From assembly GCA_016758905.1 (NCBI GenBank), contig JAEPQZ010000018.1:248001-312000 (forward strand): a stretch of DNA of 64,000 nt. The letters run 5' to 3'. Position numbers and translations under genes: made by a program. The stretch comes from Umbelopsis isabellina (Eukaryota; Mucoromycota; Umbelopsidomycetes; Umbelopsidales; Umbelopsidaceae). The notes beneath the pieces were generated by a model. The model was not told the DNA's origin and did not search any database. It saw only the letters and a program-made list of their open reading frames with translations. Positions 12,736 through 24,608 of this stretch are shown here, one piece after another (the stretch's first letter is position 1; each line of letters opens with the position of its first letter).

Positions 12736-14694
12736 GGTTGGCCAAGTTAAGCTCGTTCTGACTTATAAGTGGCACCAGTCCTATGTTTTTTGAGCACTGC
12801 CGAAAGCTGTAATTGTGCAGTGCTGAAGGAGGAGCAAAATGAGGTGGAAATGGGAGGAGTAAGTTGGCAGGAGGAGAAGATAAGTCGTATTAGAACGGAA
12901 AAGAAAGCAGCTGCTTATTACAGACTGCCTCAAACTGGGTTATAAAAAAAAATAGAAAAACAAAAACTGGAAGAAAGGTCAGCTACCAGGAAAATAAAAA
13001 TTGAAAGAAGTTGTTTGAAATATATAACCTCAGAAAATCAAATCGATCTGCAATGAGAAGATAAAAAAAAAACCAGCATGCAATCTTGTGTGAACAAATG
13101 CTACTGGCCCCTTCTCGACACTCTCTACTTACTATGTCCTCAAATATCTAAGAACCCCACCCCCTTGTGCTGTTACGCCCTCACCGTAGGCGTAGTGTTT
13201 GCCTGCCTCTCAATAGCTTAATCTAGCTTGTGGACTGTCTTCGGTAGTTACTTTTTATGGTCTTGCCTAGGATTTACTCCTTAGTTTAAAAAATGATGCG
13301 ACAGGTTGATCTTATACTTTGTCACCCTCCCCTACTATCCATGCTCCCTCCTGGCCACCAGTCAAGAATCTTTACAAAATTACGCTAAATTCACCAAAAA
13401 ATTTCATTGCGTTCAAAAAGTCAACAACGGCACTGAGTTTAACCATTTTGCTCTACATTTGCATGATATGGAGATGTCAAAAAGTTTGGTTTTGCGATAA
13501 CATGAATATCTACATCCTAATGCCTCTATGATTGACAAGAGCTAAATCGGGAGTTTCCGACATTGTCGTTTCTGGCTGAACATCTAATAACATAGTTATT
13601 GCTTCTGATGCCTCTACATGAATGTTAGATCTTTTCAAAACTGGGCAAGTTTTTTTCTTTGCTGTGAAGGGTGATGTTTGACAAAATGATTAGCTACAAA
13701 GTACCGGACCGCATGGAGAAAATAAGAAGTTTGGTTCTAATTTATGTTAGCCGAAAATAACATTTATCGCATGCAAAAACACACGATACTGAAGCATTCC
13801 ATAACCCCACGATCGTCCAAACCTGCCCTGTATTTCCGCCCAAGGAGGTAAAGTGACACTATCCCTGTGCACTCCAAACGTGACTTTCTACTTCTTATAA
13901 TGTTAATCTGCTACCCCGTCGCACGCACAAAAATGTTACCGAAAGACACCCCATTTACCATTACTGCTCCGTGCCCCCCTTTTTTTAAACTAGCTTTACA
14001 CAGAGCAGAAATCGTTGAGAATCATTTCCACTTGGTATTCTCAGTGCTGCAGAACCAAGTTGAGATATAACCTTCCCACGTTTGAAAGTTTATCCGCCAT
14101 TCTGCATTAGGTATGAACATCCTGAACCAGTGGTGAGGGCCATAAACAGAACAAGATCTAGATAACGAAATAAACTGGCTGTTATCGTTGCTATGATCAT
14201 TATAGAAGTCTGCTAAGCAAGCTATTGCAGAAGTAAATACATTTCGCGGACGTAAACTAGTTTTGCAGACTTTTGTGCAACCCCACTTAATATCAGTGTT
14301 ACTTGGGCTATAACGCCATCATTATTTTCTGTACACAGTCTGCCGTGAAGAGCCACACAGGTGATCATATTTTGGACCTTCCACCATCATTGCAAACAGC
14401 TTTCGGCAGAGGACAACTACCACCCTTAAGACCGACTACTGATTTTTTCCAACTTTTTCCTTCGAATACGTTTGGGAGAAAATGTGAGTGACATTTTGTA
14501 ATTTGCTAAAACTTCTCTCGTAAATGATGGATAGTTTATTTTTGTTAGTTCCTCAGCTAATCTTACCCGGCTCAGTGTATCTTTGCCTGTGATTGGCTAA
14601 AACGCGTCAATAGCAACATGGGCCCCGAGAATAAATGCAATATTGATTGTTGGATACTTTTACGTTATCCATTACTTTCCACTCTCAAATCAAC
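12736..14694. other. Gene-poor region
   Basis: About 2 kb with no gene I can support. The left 500 bases are the upstream region of the minus-strand gene and contain purine-rich tracts (AAAAAAAATAGAAAAAC near 12945). Frames around 13306-13531, 13867-14070 and 14303-14491 lack start context or recognisable composition. Confidence 0.45.
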
Positions 14695-15140
14695 ATGAAT
14701 AGACAAGCTTTTTCCCTTCTTTCCTATGCCTATCGTCTCTCACCAAGTCGAAGAGTCGCTGTACATATGCAAATTATGGCCCATCCAGACATCAAAAAGA
14801 AAGCTATTATACCAAGAAACTCTCACCATCAAGCTAACAAACTACCGCTTACCAACTCAAAGACGACACGTCATGGCTTTTCCTCGAATGTGCTTGGTAT
14901 TTGTATTCAGAATGAACTGAAAATGTTGAACACAAACGATTTCTGGCAAGGTCTCTACCTAGCTCGGCCAATAATGTCTATGGCTATTCAAAGGCACGTA
15001 CTACAAAAAAGAACGCCGTCTTTATCAAATCACAGCACGCCATCGTCAATGGTTAGTAAGAATATACAAACACCCCCACATATTATCAATATTTATACTC
15101 GTTATGTATCAATCTCAAATTGTTTTCCACAGGGCACTAA
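14695..15140 (+). CDS. Possible small orphan gene
   Basis: A frame beginning MNRQAFSLLSYAYRLS is preceded by a leader-like sequence (CTCTCAAATCAACATG). It can be spliced with a GTAAGA donor at 15056 and a TTCCACAG acceptor ending at 15132, which gives 122 residues. The product is basic and unlike anything I know. Its basic, aromatic N-terminus would suit a mitochondrial signal, but composition is close to random. It may be an orphan, a fragment, or not a gene at all. Confidence 0.25.
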
Positions 15141-15886
15141 ATTGTAAGTTATTATCATCTGGTCTGGAGATGATTCTGAAAGCACGAGAATATATGGTTG
15201 CGAACACAACTCATAGCTATTTTACAACAGGGAGCTACCGGCATTTGATTTGTCGATATTTAATAGCAAAGTATGTTCAAAACGATGTACATGCAAACAA
15301 AATTGTCCCGTACTAACATGGAATAATACCACGTATAGAGCAAGAAAGGTGTGGCACACTTTATGCAGAATAGCCAGAAGGAAACGGACAAATTCAGCGA
15401 TTTTCTGTACTATGGATGGGACTTGTGTGAAAAAATGCTGCCGGTGGTTGACAATGCGCAACGTAAATTTACCAGGGACCACTCGCATTCCAGGTAAACC
15501 AGGCGTTTTCAGTGATAGCTCAATTGTAACCTAAAAATACTGACTGTACTTAACAAAGGCTACTTGCTTTTCGCCCACTTGTCGCACCAAGGCTTGTTGG
15601 TACACATCCACAAAATGTGACCGATGTGACTCAAGATCAGCCTCAGGTTGCAAAACGGAAAACACTTTACCCCTACATTTTATGTCTTGTTCTGACCAAT
15701 ATCATACAGATATACAATATGCTTTCATGATAGATCGAGAAAAAGACCAATTTGACACCGTATACCAAATATATGTATGATTTATATTTGTACAACATTA
15801 AGCTCTTTGAAAATACATATAAAATCACAAGTATATCTTTATTGTGGATTGCGTGTTCGATTTCGCACGAGTCTTCCAACTTTTAT
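15141..15886. other. Gene-poor region with cysteine-rich frame
   Basis: An open plus-strand frame (about 15250-15534) encodes a basic, cysteine-rich stretch (SKRCTCKQNC ... CVKKCCRW) but has no ATG start and no partner exon that I can find. I leave it unassigned. The remainder is AT-rich. Confidence 0.4.
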
Positions 15887-16253
15887 TTAAACAGGGGTGG
15901 CACCAATCTGCTTGGCGACCTTGGTGGTGAATTGAGTGATAACCATGCCTTGGCAGTAAACTTGAACTTGGCCTGAGAAAGGACCAGCTTCGCAATAAAC
16001 GCCGGGAGAGGAGCTGGGGTACTTGGAGTGGATATAGCTATAAATCAAAAGTGATGAATTAGTGAAGCTGCAGTGTCATTGCATCGTTATGTTGTGCAAG
16101 TATTGCATACCTCTCGCAAGCATCGTTCCACTTGGAACAGAATTGATCGACGGTTTGTCCCTTCTTCAACTTGTAGTCAAGTCGTTCATCAGTAGCGCTG
16201 ACGGAGACGGCGGCAAAGAGAGCAGCAATAGCGGAAAGAGCGAAGAAGCGCAT
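15887..16253 (-). CDS. Small secreted cysteine-containing protein
   Basis: Exons 16253-16111 and 16037-15887 give 97 residues. The first 20 (MRFFALSAIAALFAAVSVSA) are a textbook signal peptide ending in an Ala-x-Ala-type site. The mature part (about 77 residues) has four cysteines (QFCSKW, DACESY, GVYCEAG, VYCQGM), enough for two disulfides. No family is recognised. Size, secretion and an even number of cysteines resemble fungal effector-like or surface proteins. A TATA box in the right orientation lies about 55 bases upstream, and the gene sits in a gene-poor stretch. Confidence 0.82.
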
Positions 16254-16307
16254 GGTTGATTTGTGGTTGATGTGAGTGAATGAAAAGTTGATCAGAGAAG
16301 TAAGTCC

Positions 16308-16316
16308 TTTATATAT
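16308..16316 (-). promoter_or_regulatory. TATA box of the small secreted protein gene
   Basis: On the minus strand this reads TATATAAAG, about 55 bases ahead of the start codon, a usual distance for a strongly transcribed fungal gene with a short leader. Confidence 0.6.
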
Positions 16317-18134
16317 TGTTAAGTCGCCACTACATTGTTAGCTCGCTTACTACTAAAATTACCTATAACGGGGTAAAAAATCCCCAGCTTCTAAGTATAG
16401 CCACGGGTAATTTACCACAGATGCCTTACCTAAAAGTAGCTTCTCAAAGTGCAGCCAGCGTATATGCTGCATGTTTCCAATACTTACTATATTAAATGAT
16501 ACTGATCTTATTGGGGCAGCCGCCCCATGCATTTGGTGCAGCTGAGAGTCAAAACCTTTTGATTTCGTAATATTTAACTTATCCTGGAAGAAGCCTCAGG
16601 TATTTTTGGCACTTTCCACTTCCCTACGGTCAAATTGTTTGGGATGTCTGTTCTAGGGCAGCGAGACCTGCAGCGATTATGCGAGGTGACACTTTTAATA
16701 AAAGACTCTTTTTTGGTACAATTTTATCTTTAGGAAGTAAGGCGGGCAAAGATGGCGTACAAATTTGCGTCTCTGTTCTCTATAGCTTCAAGTAGATCAA
16801 TCCATTTCATAGGGATTGATGTATCCCTGTGCGGGCCTTGGGATAAACTGTGCGTATACTTGTGCGAACTTTTTTTTTTTTTCTGGGTAAAACTGCTAAG
16901 TGCTGGGCTGGTAGTGGAGGAAACGAAACGCGTGGCTTTGCATTGTCCGTGGAGAGCATAAAGGTGGCTGGAACGGATCCAATAAGATGTTCAAGGGCAA
17001 AAAAGATCATTTCCTAATTAGAGTTATATCGATTTCAGCAACACATTCATAATGCGATCACCCTAAGGAATGTTGCTATTGGGGTTTATCTTCCAATGTC
17101 ACATCCATGACAAAATGTTGCATGCAGATCACAGGCTAATGCATATGCTTGGGCTTTTTTTTTTCATGAATAGGGCCATTACGTTTTTCTATGCTCAACA
17201 ATTTTTAGGGTTCCGCAAGAGCCAAAAAAATGGCGGTGAAGGGCCCTAACCAATGAGGTTTGTTGACGCTCGAAAACCAATATTAACTTCTGGTTGGAAT
17301 GAAAACACTTGCCCTTTTTTGACGTATTGTATAGATATACACAAAGCAACATAAAGGGAGGAAAAACGGAGACGATCGCTTTTCAGTACTGACAAAATAA
17401 AAAAAAATAAAAAAAAAAACGAGTCTCCATCCAGGAGGTAAGGTAAAGTAACATATTCATCCCAATGATAGATTAAAATAATATATATTATTTAATCCTG
17501 CAATATTGACCATGGCTGGCTGCCATATATTTTAGCCAAAGGTCCAGATTGAGTAGGGCCTGCGTCATATTGGTTCGGATAGGCATGTTGGAAGGTTGGT
17601 GGCAGCAGTCTCGGGACGCAAAGCGTAAAAAAGTCACCAGGATATCAGGTCCGATCTTGAATTGATCACCTAGTTCTCTCTCACAGGGGCAAGTTATTCA
17701 AAGAGCTTTTCTTATTGTCCACCCCGCCTGGAATCGTACCTGATTCCACATCTCTTCATTCTTCGGTACATTCACCAGCATGTCAGCTTGTGCGTCCTGT
17801 ATCTTGCCTGGGTACCGCTTTTCCAACTGATCATCCATCTAACAACAAACCTCATTGATAAACTTCTTGATCATATTCCCCCTTCATATAACTTGCTTAT
17901 ATTCAACTACTTTTCTTAAACATAGTTCTTTTCTCCCCCATTAATCCTTCTCTTGCTTGATTAGCATCAACCAGACCTGTCAACTAATTTGTACATAATT
18001 TTGTTGGTCTCAAACTCTGTTGTGTGATTCCTCAATTTTTTTCTACACATAGCTTTTTTACCAAGGAAAATCCCCGATCCCCTTGGACCCACAAGAACGC
18101 TCACATCCATATTATACTTGTGAAACTGCTCACC
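16317..18134. other. Gene-poor region upstream of the kinase
   Basis: About 1.8 kb without a supportable gene. It holds a short GC-rich hairpin (GGGGC-AGCC-GCCCC, about 16513-16526), A-runs near 17400, and a pyrimidine-rich stretch from 17880 to 18120 that is probably the promoter and leader of the kinase gene. Confidence 0.45.
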
Positions 18135-19736
18135 ATGGAGAAAACGGATATAGTTTCAATAGAACCACCCTCCAATAACCCTGGAATCGGTTGTAAGGAA
18201 GGAGCCCGCAGCGACGGCTATTGGACGCTACTAAGAGACTATGCCTCAAGTCAGACGGTCATCAAATTAAAGTTAGTAAAAAACTCAGCAGCCACCGGCA
18301 CCAAAAGACCGAGGCTGCCATCGTCGCCTCCACTCCAACCAATCAAGCGTATCAAGATGATGTATTCAACTACTCCAGAAATGCCTTCGCTTTCAACGAG
18401 GATATCCACTGTATCCTACAGTTCTTTTGATGATCGCTCATCTTCACAAATCACCTCACAATATTCCCGTCCCACCACCATATCCACCGAATGCCACCCT
18501 ACTTTGCCACTGAAAAAGCGGCCAAGAAAAGCGCTTTCTAGTCCCAAATCTTTTCAGGTATCCATTGATACCTTGACTCGTTTGGATGCCATATTACCCT
18601 CCGCTCAAGATAGAGAATCGCATCAGGTAGACGATTCAAGTTACATGGCGTACCGCAACATCCTGTTAGGAGCGCTAGAATGTGACAAATTCAACTTATC
18701 CAAGCCTATGTACGATTTACAAGGCTTTGTTGGCTGCGGAGCAAGTGGTCTTGTCGTTCGGGCCCAGCGGAATGGCAAGACCGTAGTTATCAAGATGATC
18801 GCTGAAGTGAACAGTTCCGCACATAGTAAATACCACAAGGAACTCGATAACCTAGCACGGTTAGATCATGGCAATATCATCTCTCTTCAAGATGCCTTTA
18901 CGTGCCCATCACAGGACATACGCATGAATGCTCAAGATGAACCTATCAAAACCCCACGGATATTTTGCTTGGTCATGCCTTATATGGAAGAAACACTATT
19001 TGATTTATTGGCGCGGCACCGAGAGCAGCGAACCACCAAGCTGGGTGGTCTTCCGCTGGACATGGTGCAAAGTGTCTTTGCTCAAATTGCTGCAGGGTTG
19101 GCCCATATACATACCCGTGGGATGTCACACAATGATATAAAGGAGGAAAACACCTTAATTTCCCTGCAAGGCGATCATATCTTTGCCGCGCTGTGTGACC
19201 TTGGCCATGCACGAATGACCAAAACCCAAAATGAGCCAATGCTGTCTACCACCCCAACCCACCAGTGTGATCTCGTGGATTGTAATTATAGGTCCGAGAC
19301 CATGCAGGATACTAGGCTGTATATTATCTACGGTACAGCTGCCATGACTCCACCAGAGATGCAACCTAATTATCGATTGCGCCAACAAGTCCTCCATAGC
19401 AGTAGTGGCTCATCCAACCACCACGAGTTTGAAAAATTCCAAGGTTTCGAAGCGGATGTTTATGCTCTTGGTCTCGTGTTGCATAGTATGGTGTTTGGGA
19501 AACTACCAGAGGAATGTCATACTTGGCCCAAAACCATGGAAGCATTAAAGAATGTCGAAAAAAAGCCATCTGCTGGTCAGTGCGCTATACATATTGGTGG
19601 CAATAATCAGCTACGTTGCATGATACCATCCTCTCTGCGACATCTCCTGAACGGTATGCTTCACCGCGATCATCAACAACGATTACGGATGGATCAAATC
19701 CTCAAGCACCCATGGGTGCGCTCTTTCATACCTTAA
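18135..19736 (+). CDS. Divergent serine/threonine protein kinase
   Basis: One exon, 533 residues from the ATG in CACCATGGAG. An upstream in-frame stretch exists, but this ATG has the better context. The first 190 residues are Ser/Thr/Pro-rich with basic clusters (KRPRLP, LKKRPRKALS) that could be nuclear signals. The kinase domain spans about 195-530: glycine loop GFVGCGASGLVV, lysine in VVIKMI, catalytic loop HNDIKEEN in place of HRDxKxxN, metal-binding DLG in place of DFG, PPE in place of APE, and the alpha-F aspartate in EADVYALGLVLHSM. The catalytic Asp, Asn and Lys are kept, so it is probably active, but the HRD arginine is Asn. That suggests it is not switched on by activation-loop phosphorylation in the usual way. 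The family is not assigned. Confidence 0.88.
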   Translation: MEKTDIVSIEPPSNNPGIGCKEGARSDGYWTLLRDYASSQTVIKLKLVKNSAATGTKRPRLPSSPPLQPIKRIKMMYSTTPEMPSLSTRISTVSYSSFDDRSSSQITSQYSRPTTISTECHPTLPLKKRPRKALSSPKSFQVSIDTLTRLDAILPSAQDRESHQVDDSSYMAYRNILLGALECDKFNLSKPMYDLQGFVGCGASGLVVRAQRNGKTVVIKMIAEVNSSAHSKYHKELDNLARLDHGNIISLQDAFTCPSQDIRMNAQDEPIKTPRIFCLVMPYMEETLFDLLARHREQRTTKLGGLPLDMVQSVFAQIAAGLAHIHTRGMSHNDIKEENTLISLQGDHIFAALCDLGHARMTKTQNEPMLSTTPTHQCDLVDCNYRSETMQDTRLYIIYGTAAMTPPEMQPNYRLRQQVLHSSSGSSNHHEFEKFQGFEADVYALGLVLHSMVFGKLPEECHTWPKTMEALKNVEKKPSAGQCAIHIGGNNQLRCMIPSSLRHLLNGMLHRDHQQRLRMDQILKHPWVRSFIP

Positions 19737-20495
19737 ATCCACCATATATCATTTTTAATTCATACAGATTGTTTTGCTCTTTTTCTTTGGCGTCTAATCA
19801 TCTAATGGCCCAAACTTGTGCTTCTTTTGCATTATATTTGGATTTTACTTTGTCAAGTTACAATTTGTTCTGTTCAATTTCTCTGTTCCTGATATTCTCT
19901 ATTGCTTGTAGTTAACATACGCTGTTTCATTTAATGGAAGAAGCCAAATTCTTCAAATATATGCTCTACTTTATTTTTTTTCAAAACGGAACCGGTTCAG
20001 AAATGAGTTGGTTGTGTTACTCGATGTCCGTGTTAGGGTAATTGTTTGGGCCACGGGGCGAGGCGAGGAACCCAAGTGCCCATTAGTGGATTACTAGGGT
20101 GGGACTGCTGGTGTGGACTTGTCAATGGCATCAATCACTTTTAACAGGTTTTATTTGAAAGAAAGCGGCATAAGAAACGATTGAGAAAGCTCATAATAAT
20201 ATGGCTTCTTTTCATATAATGAATAGTGAACTCATTCTTCACATCCTAAACGTGCAGCTGTCAGGCTTTGGCCATGCTCCTGCCATGGGGTAAAGATCTT
20301 ATGGCTGTTCTTGCCGTATCGGGCTGGCACGTGACTCCTATGGTTGGTTGAGTTTATTTCGATCCATTTTAGCTGACATCACCATTCGTTTTTTAAAATT
20401 TTCCTACAAGCTCCACTGACTGAGCGCCAAGTTGACCTTTTGTCTGCACTTTCTGCATTTTCTATCATTATAATTAGTTGAAATTGTTTTGCTTG
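19737..20495. other. Intergenic gap kinase - PNUTS-like gene
   Basis: 759 bases with the kinase 3' flank on the left and the promoter/leader of the next gene on the right. A GC-richer patch lies at 20050-20110. No gene is seen. Confidence 0.45.
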
Positions 20496-23400
20496 ATGTC
20501 TGATGCAATACAAGAGTCATTACAAGTGGAAAAAATACCCATTGAATTAAGTCAAGACATGTCAGATCCTCACTATACTACGGAGCATGCCAATTTATCA
20601 GCCATCGACCGGACCGTTCCTCATCTAGATTACACTTACCCACACACTCCAGCATCACACCCTTCAGAAGAAGAAGAAGCTGATAGCCGTTTTAGCACTG
20701 ACGATAATAAGCATACCCCTCCTCCATCCAATTACAATCCTTACCTTATTAATATGCCAAGTCCGCAATCTCCTTCACCATGGCTAAAATCTAACGTTAC
20801 AGAGGGTAAGCACTGAGTCCTTTTTATTTTTATGATCTAATCCAAAACGCTTCAAAAAGACGTATGGCGAGAGAGAAAAAGCTTGCTTTATTGTTTTGAT
20901 TTGGTATCCTTTGAGAGAGAAAAAAAGGTAAAAGAAAGGAGTGTGGATCTACTGATATGCTGGGGTTATGGCCTGTAATAAGTCTTCCATATTACTTTTT
21001 CATTACCTAGTATTTTCTATCTCCATCGTTGTTATACTTCCAGCTCGTCTTGCCCTGATTCTCTTGGCACTGCGTACATAGCATCATAGAAAAGTCTTTT
21101 CTATCAATTTTTTTTCTTTATATCATTGGTGACAAAGCTTGGCGTATCTGAATCAATCATTAGCCTTTTATTGGTGACAATTATTGGCATATTTGATTGC
21201 AACAGTCGTTCCACAAAGCTACATTACTGGTCATTGCCCCTGTGTTATCTGGCCCCCACACTCTTTGCCAGAGAGAGAGAAAGAAAAGCGGGAGGGATGT
21301 AAAGGAATACATTATGGTTAATTCAACAAGCAGGGGAAGCTCTTGTAAAGAGAACCATAAAAACCGTACAATTGTAAAAGACAAAAAGGATATTTCGTTT
21401 ATTGACCAAAACCCACATCCCTTTCATAGAAGGCGCGGAATCCCGTCCTTACCGATCAAACGAACGCGAAGACACATACAGTACAGAGTCTAATTTCTCC
21501 ATTAAATCACAACATGAGGTACAGATGAAGAGAAATGAAACTCTCCGCTTGAGTATCGATCATATCAAACTCACACAAAAACAGAAACCACAGCCCACTG
21601 ACTCTGAGAGTAGAGGACAAGATTCTATGGTAAGCATTCGTGTTATTAATATTTTTCGTGCCTTCTCAATCCATATAAAAATTAACATACTTGTCAAACA
21701 GGTTCCAAATCCTCGACCGGATATGATGGACATAGATCAGCCAACGAACGCAACACATAGTGAATCAATTGATTCAACAGAAATAACACATTCCGAATCA
21801 GATAGAACATTGTTCGTTCCTTCACCGAACCCTTCAAATGCGTCAAGTGCGAGAAGCGTAGACAGTTCAGCTGACAAGAGTCGTAGACCATCATCGCAAG
21901 AGCCTATGTCAAATACAAGCCAATTTTATCAATTGCCTAGTGATAACCATAGTTCGTCACACGCCAGACATGTGGATAGAAGCAGCCGCGAAGATTCCAT
22001 CCGAGCGAGCCGATTGAGCAGTCCTGACACCGACCCTGACAGTCTGTTGGATCCATCGCAAGGCGTCACTTCATTGATGGACATGATGCAACTCGTACAA
22101 TTGACCAAAACGGAAAAAAGTACCAAAATGCGACAGATCATTCTATCTAAAATCATTCAAACCGACGATATTGCATTATTGCAAAAGTAAGTACCTTGAA
22201 TGCCAAATCTCTTTGGTTCTGAATAGCCCCATGTCTGAATATCCCGCTAACCTTAATAATTCTAGATTTGTTCACCACGAAGAAAGAATCGGCATACGAG
22301 CTCTCGGCAACTGGCTTTACTCTTATTATGATAAAGTCATGATGCGCATTACATTGAATATCCTGAAGGTAAAATTACACGTAGACCTGCTTCTGCACCA
22401 TCATACCGTATAGCTGACATTTCGCCTATAAGGCACTTGATAAACTCCCAATCTATGCTTCCGATCTGAAAAATCTCAAAATACAAGGTGTCGTTCGTCT
22501 GATTGCAACTATGTCTGTAGGCAGAGAAGGTATGTTAACCTTTATGCGACAAGGAATCCCATTATGTATACCACTGATGATTAACCAAATATCTTTTGTA
22601 GATCCAATTGAAGTGCGCATGGCGGTGACTAACCTCGACAACAAATGGGAGCGAACACACCACTATCAACCTACCAAAGACGAAGCCGAAAATTTGGAGA
22701 CTGCGTTGGCGGAAGCACGCGCTGCGATTGAGAATCGTAATGCATCGGGTGAAAGTGACAAGTCAAGTTCACGGGCATCTGATAAGATCGAAAACGGCAA
22801 GCGTCCCAATAAGTCCGCGGATCAGTCAAGCGTCAAGCGAATAAAGCCATCTGTGACCAAAGAGAAGGGTCCACCTAGAGCGAAGGCTGTGACTGATACT
22901 GACTTCTTCAATCGTCTACTGGGGCCAAAGCAGCCTCAAGCCCAAGAACCCACTAAAACAAAACCGACTACTAGCGAAGCAAAGAGCTCATCCACATTCA
23001 ATGCAAATGAATTAAAGTAAGTATATTTTTGAGGGAATTATAATATATCTCTGGCGTATATTAACGTTACAAACCCGTCATCATAGGAAAGCGAAAACAG
23101 TCGGCAGAGGTGCACCTCAGTCTAAAGGTTCTGACTTTTCACTAGATGCACTCTTATCAACAATCGATCGCAGTCCCGAGCAAAAGAGGATGTCGGAGAG
23201 CCCTCCAAGGTCACCAACCTCCAACAAGAGCAAATTGGGATCGATTGCTGGCGGCGAAAGTACTACTGCAACAGCTACAACAACGACGACACGAAAGCGT
23301 GTAGTTAGTTTTGCGCCTGATGACCGTCTTACCGAATACAGATACTATACCCCTAATGCTGAAGAATGGGCTGATGTAAGTGTCGTCCATGCGTCTTATC

Positions 23401-24608
23401 TATCATCTTCGTATAGTACACTGACAACCTCAATTCAACAGCAACCGACTGGTGAAGCTATATCACATGTGCATGGAGATGCGCGAGGGCTTGATGTAGG
23501 CGAAGGAAGAATGGCTTTTGAGAGGACGCACGGACATCAGCCCAATGCCCCTCAAACAGATTGGTACCCTCCCAATCGCATTAAATTACCAGATAATTTA
23601 GTTATGGCTTTGCATGAGGAAACTGGGGAATCAATGGCTCAGGCCGTTCGAGAACAAACGACATTTGCTGCAGTCTACACAAGTTTAGCACATATCCCAC
23701 CATCTCCAGCTGAGCCAAATGAGATACCAGCCGAGTATTCTGACGAACATGTAACTCGCATTCCTTTGGAGGATATATATACATATCGAGGCGAGCAGCA
23801 GCCCACTGAGCCATCCCTTCCCAAGGACCCGGCGTCATTGAATAAACTTCTCGCTGCGGCTGGATCAGTACTCAAAGACATGAATGGTGTTCAGCAATCT
23901 GCACCAGCGTCGCTGCCTCCACCACCTGTGCAAAACGCGCCTGCCAACCCCAATGGATCCGCTGTCGATCTCAACCTGGTCGGTGGACTACTGAACAATC
24001 CAAGTCTCGTTCAGTCTTTGCTAGGTATGCTCGGTAACAAGACTGGCTCATTGTCACCGGTTCCTCCTCAGCAACCTGCGGCCATGTCGTCGCCACCACC
24101 ACCGCCAATGTCAAACACTTGGCAGCCTCGGCCCGCAACTCAATCACCACCAGTTGTCCCTCAACAGAATTATGGTTATTATCAATCGACCGGATCTCCA
24201 CAGCAATACAATCCACCTCATCAGCAGCAGTATGGTGCTCCGAATGCCAATCGCAATAATCCGTACAACGGGAACAAAGGATATTCAGATAACTCTTATG
24301 AAGTAAGTAATGTGGCCGGTTTGAAAAGAAAAAAGGGAGAAAGGTAATATCCAATGAGCATGGTATACTAACATATTCTACAAAAGTATTCTGCACAGCC
24401 AACTCCAACCGCACAAGGTCAGTATACTGCCTCTGCTGGCCCTATACCCAACGCACCAAGCAATCGCCCTGCCATCAATCCCAACTTTAGAGGAGCGTAC
24501 CGTGGAGGAGTGTCTGGATCCAGAGGCGGTCCTCGAGGCGGTCGCGGGAAACCTCTTCGTGGTGGTGGTCGTGGTAACAAGTTCCGAGGTGTGCCTAACC
24601 GATACTAG
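20496..24608 (+). CDS. PNUTS-like nuclear PP1-targeting protein (TFIIS-N / RVxF / RGG)
   Basis: Nine exons (20496-20805, 21430-21629, 21702-22186, 22266-22368, 22433-22529, 22602-23016, 23087-23375, 23442-24302, 24387-24608) give 993 residues. After a disordered N-terminus comes a TFIIS-N (LW) domain from about residue 280 (FVHHEERIGIRALGNWL, LKALDKLPIYASDLKN, AVTNLDNKW). A PP1-docking block follows (KRVVSFAPDDRLTEYRYY), matching the KSVTW-PEEGKLREYFYF block of animal PNUTS. The C-terminus is Pro/Gln-rich and ends in RGG repeats. This order matches PNUTS (PPP1R10) and fission-yeast Ppn1, which bring PP1 to RNA polymerase II and the cleavage/polyadenylation complex during termination. The first intron (624 bases) is unusually long for the window, so exon 1 is the least certain part. 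Introns at 21630-21701 and 23376-23441 are stop-free multiples of three. Confidence 0.85.

Noticed and set aside
15250-15534. Cysteine-rich basic frame that at first looked like a transposase or zinc-knuckle remnant
   Set aside because: No start codon, no recognisable zinc-knuckle or catalytic motif, no flanking repeats. Not enough to name an element.
16505-16530. GGGGC/GCCCC hairpin as a terminator or structured RNA
   Set aside because: A five-pair stem in a eukaryotic intergenic region has no such function by itself and no gene ends here.
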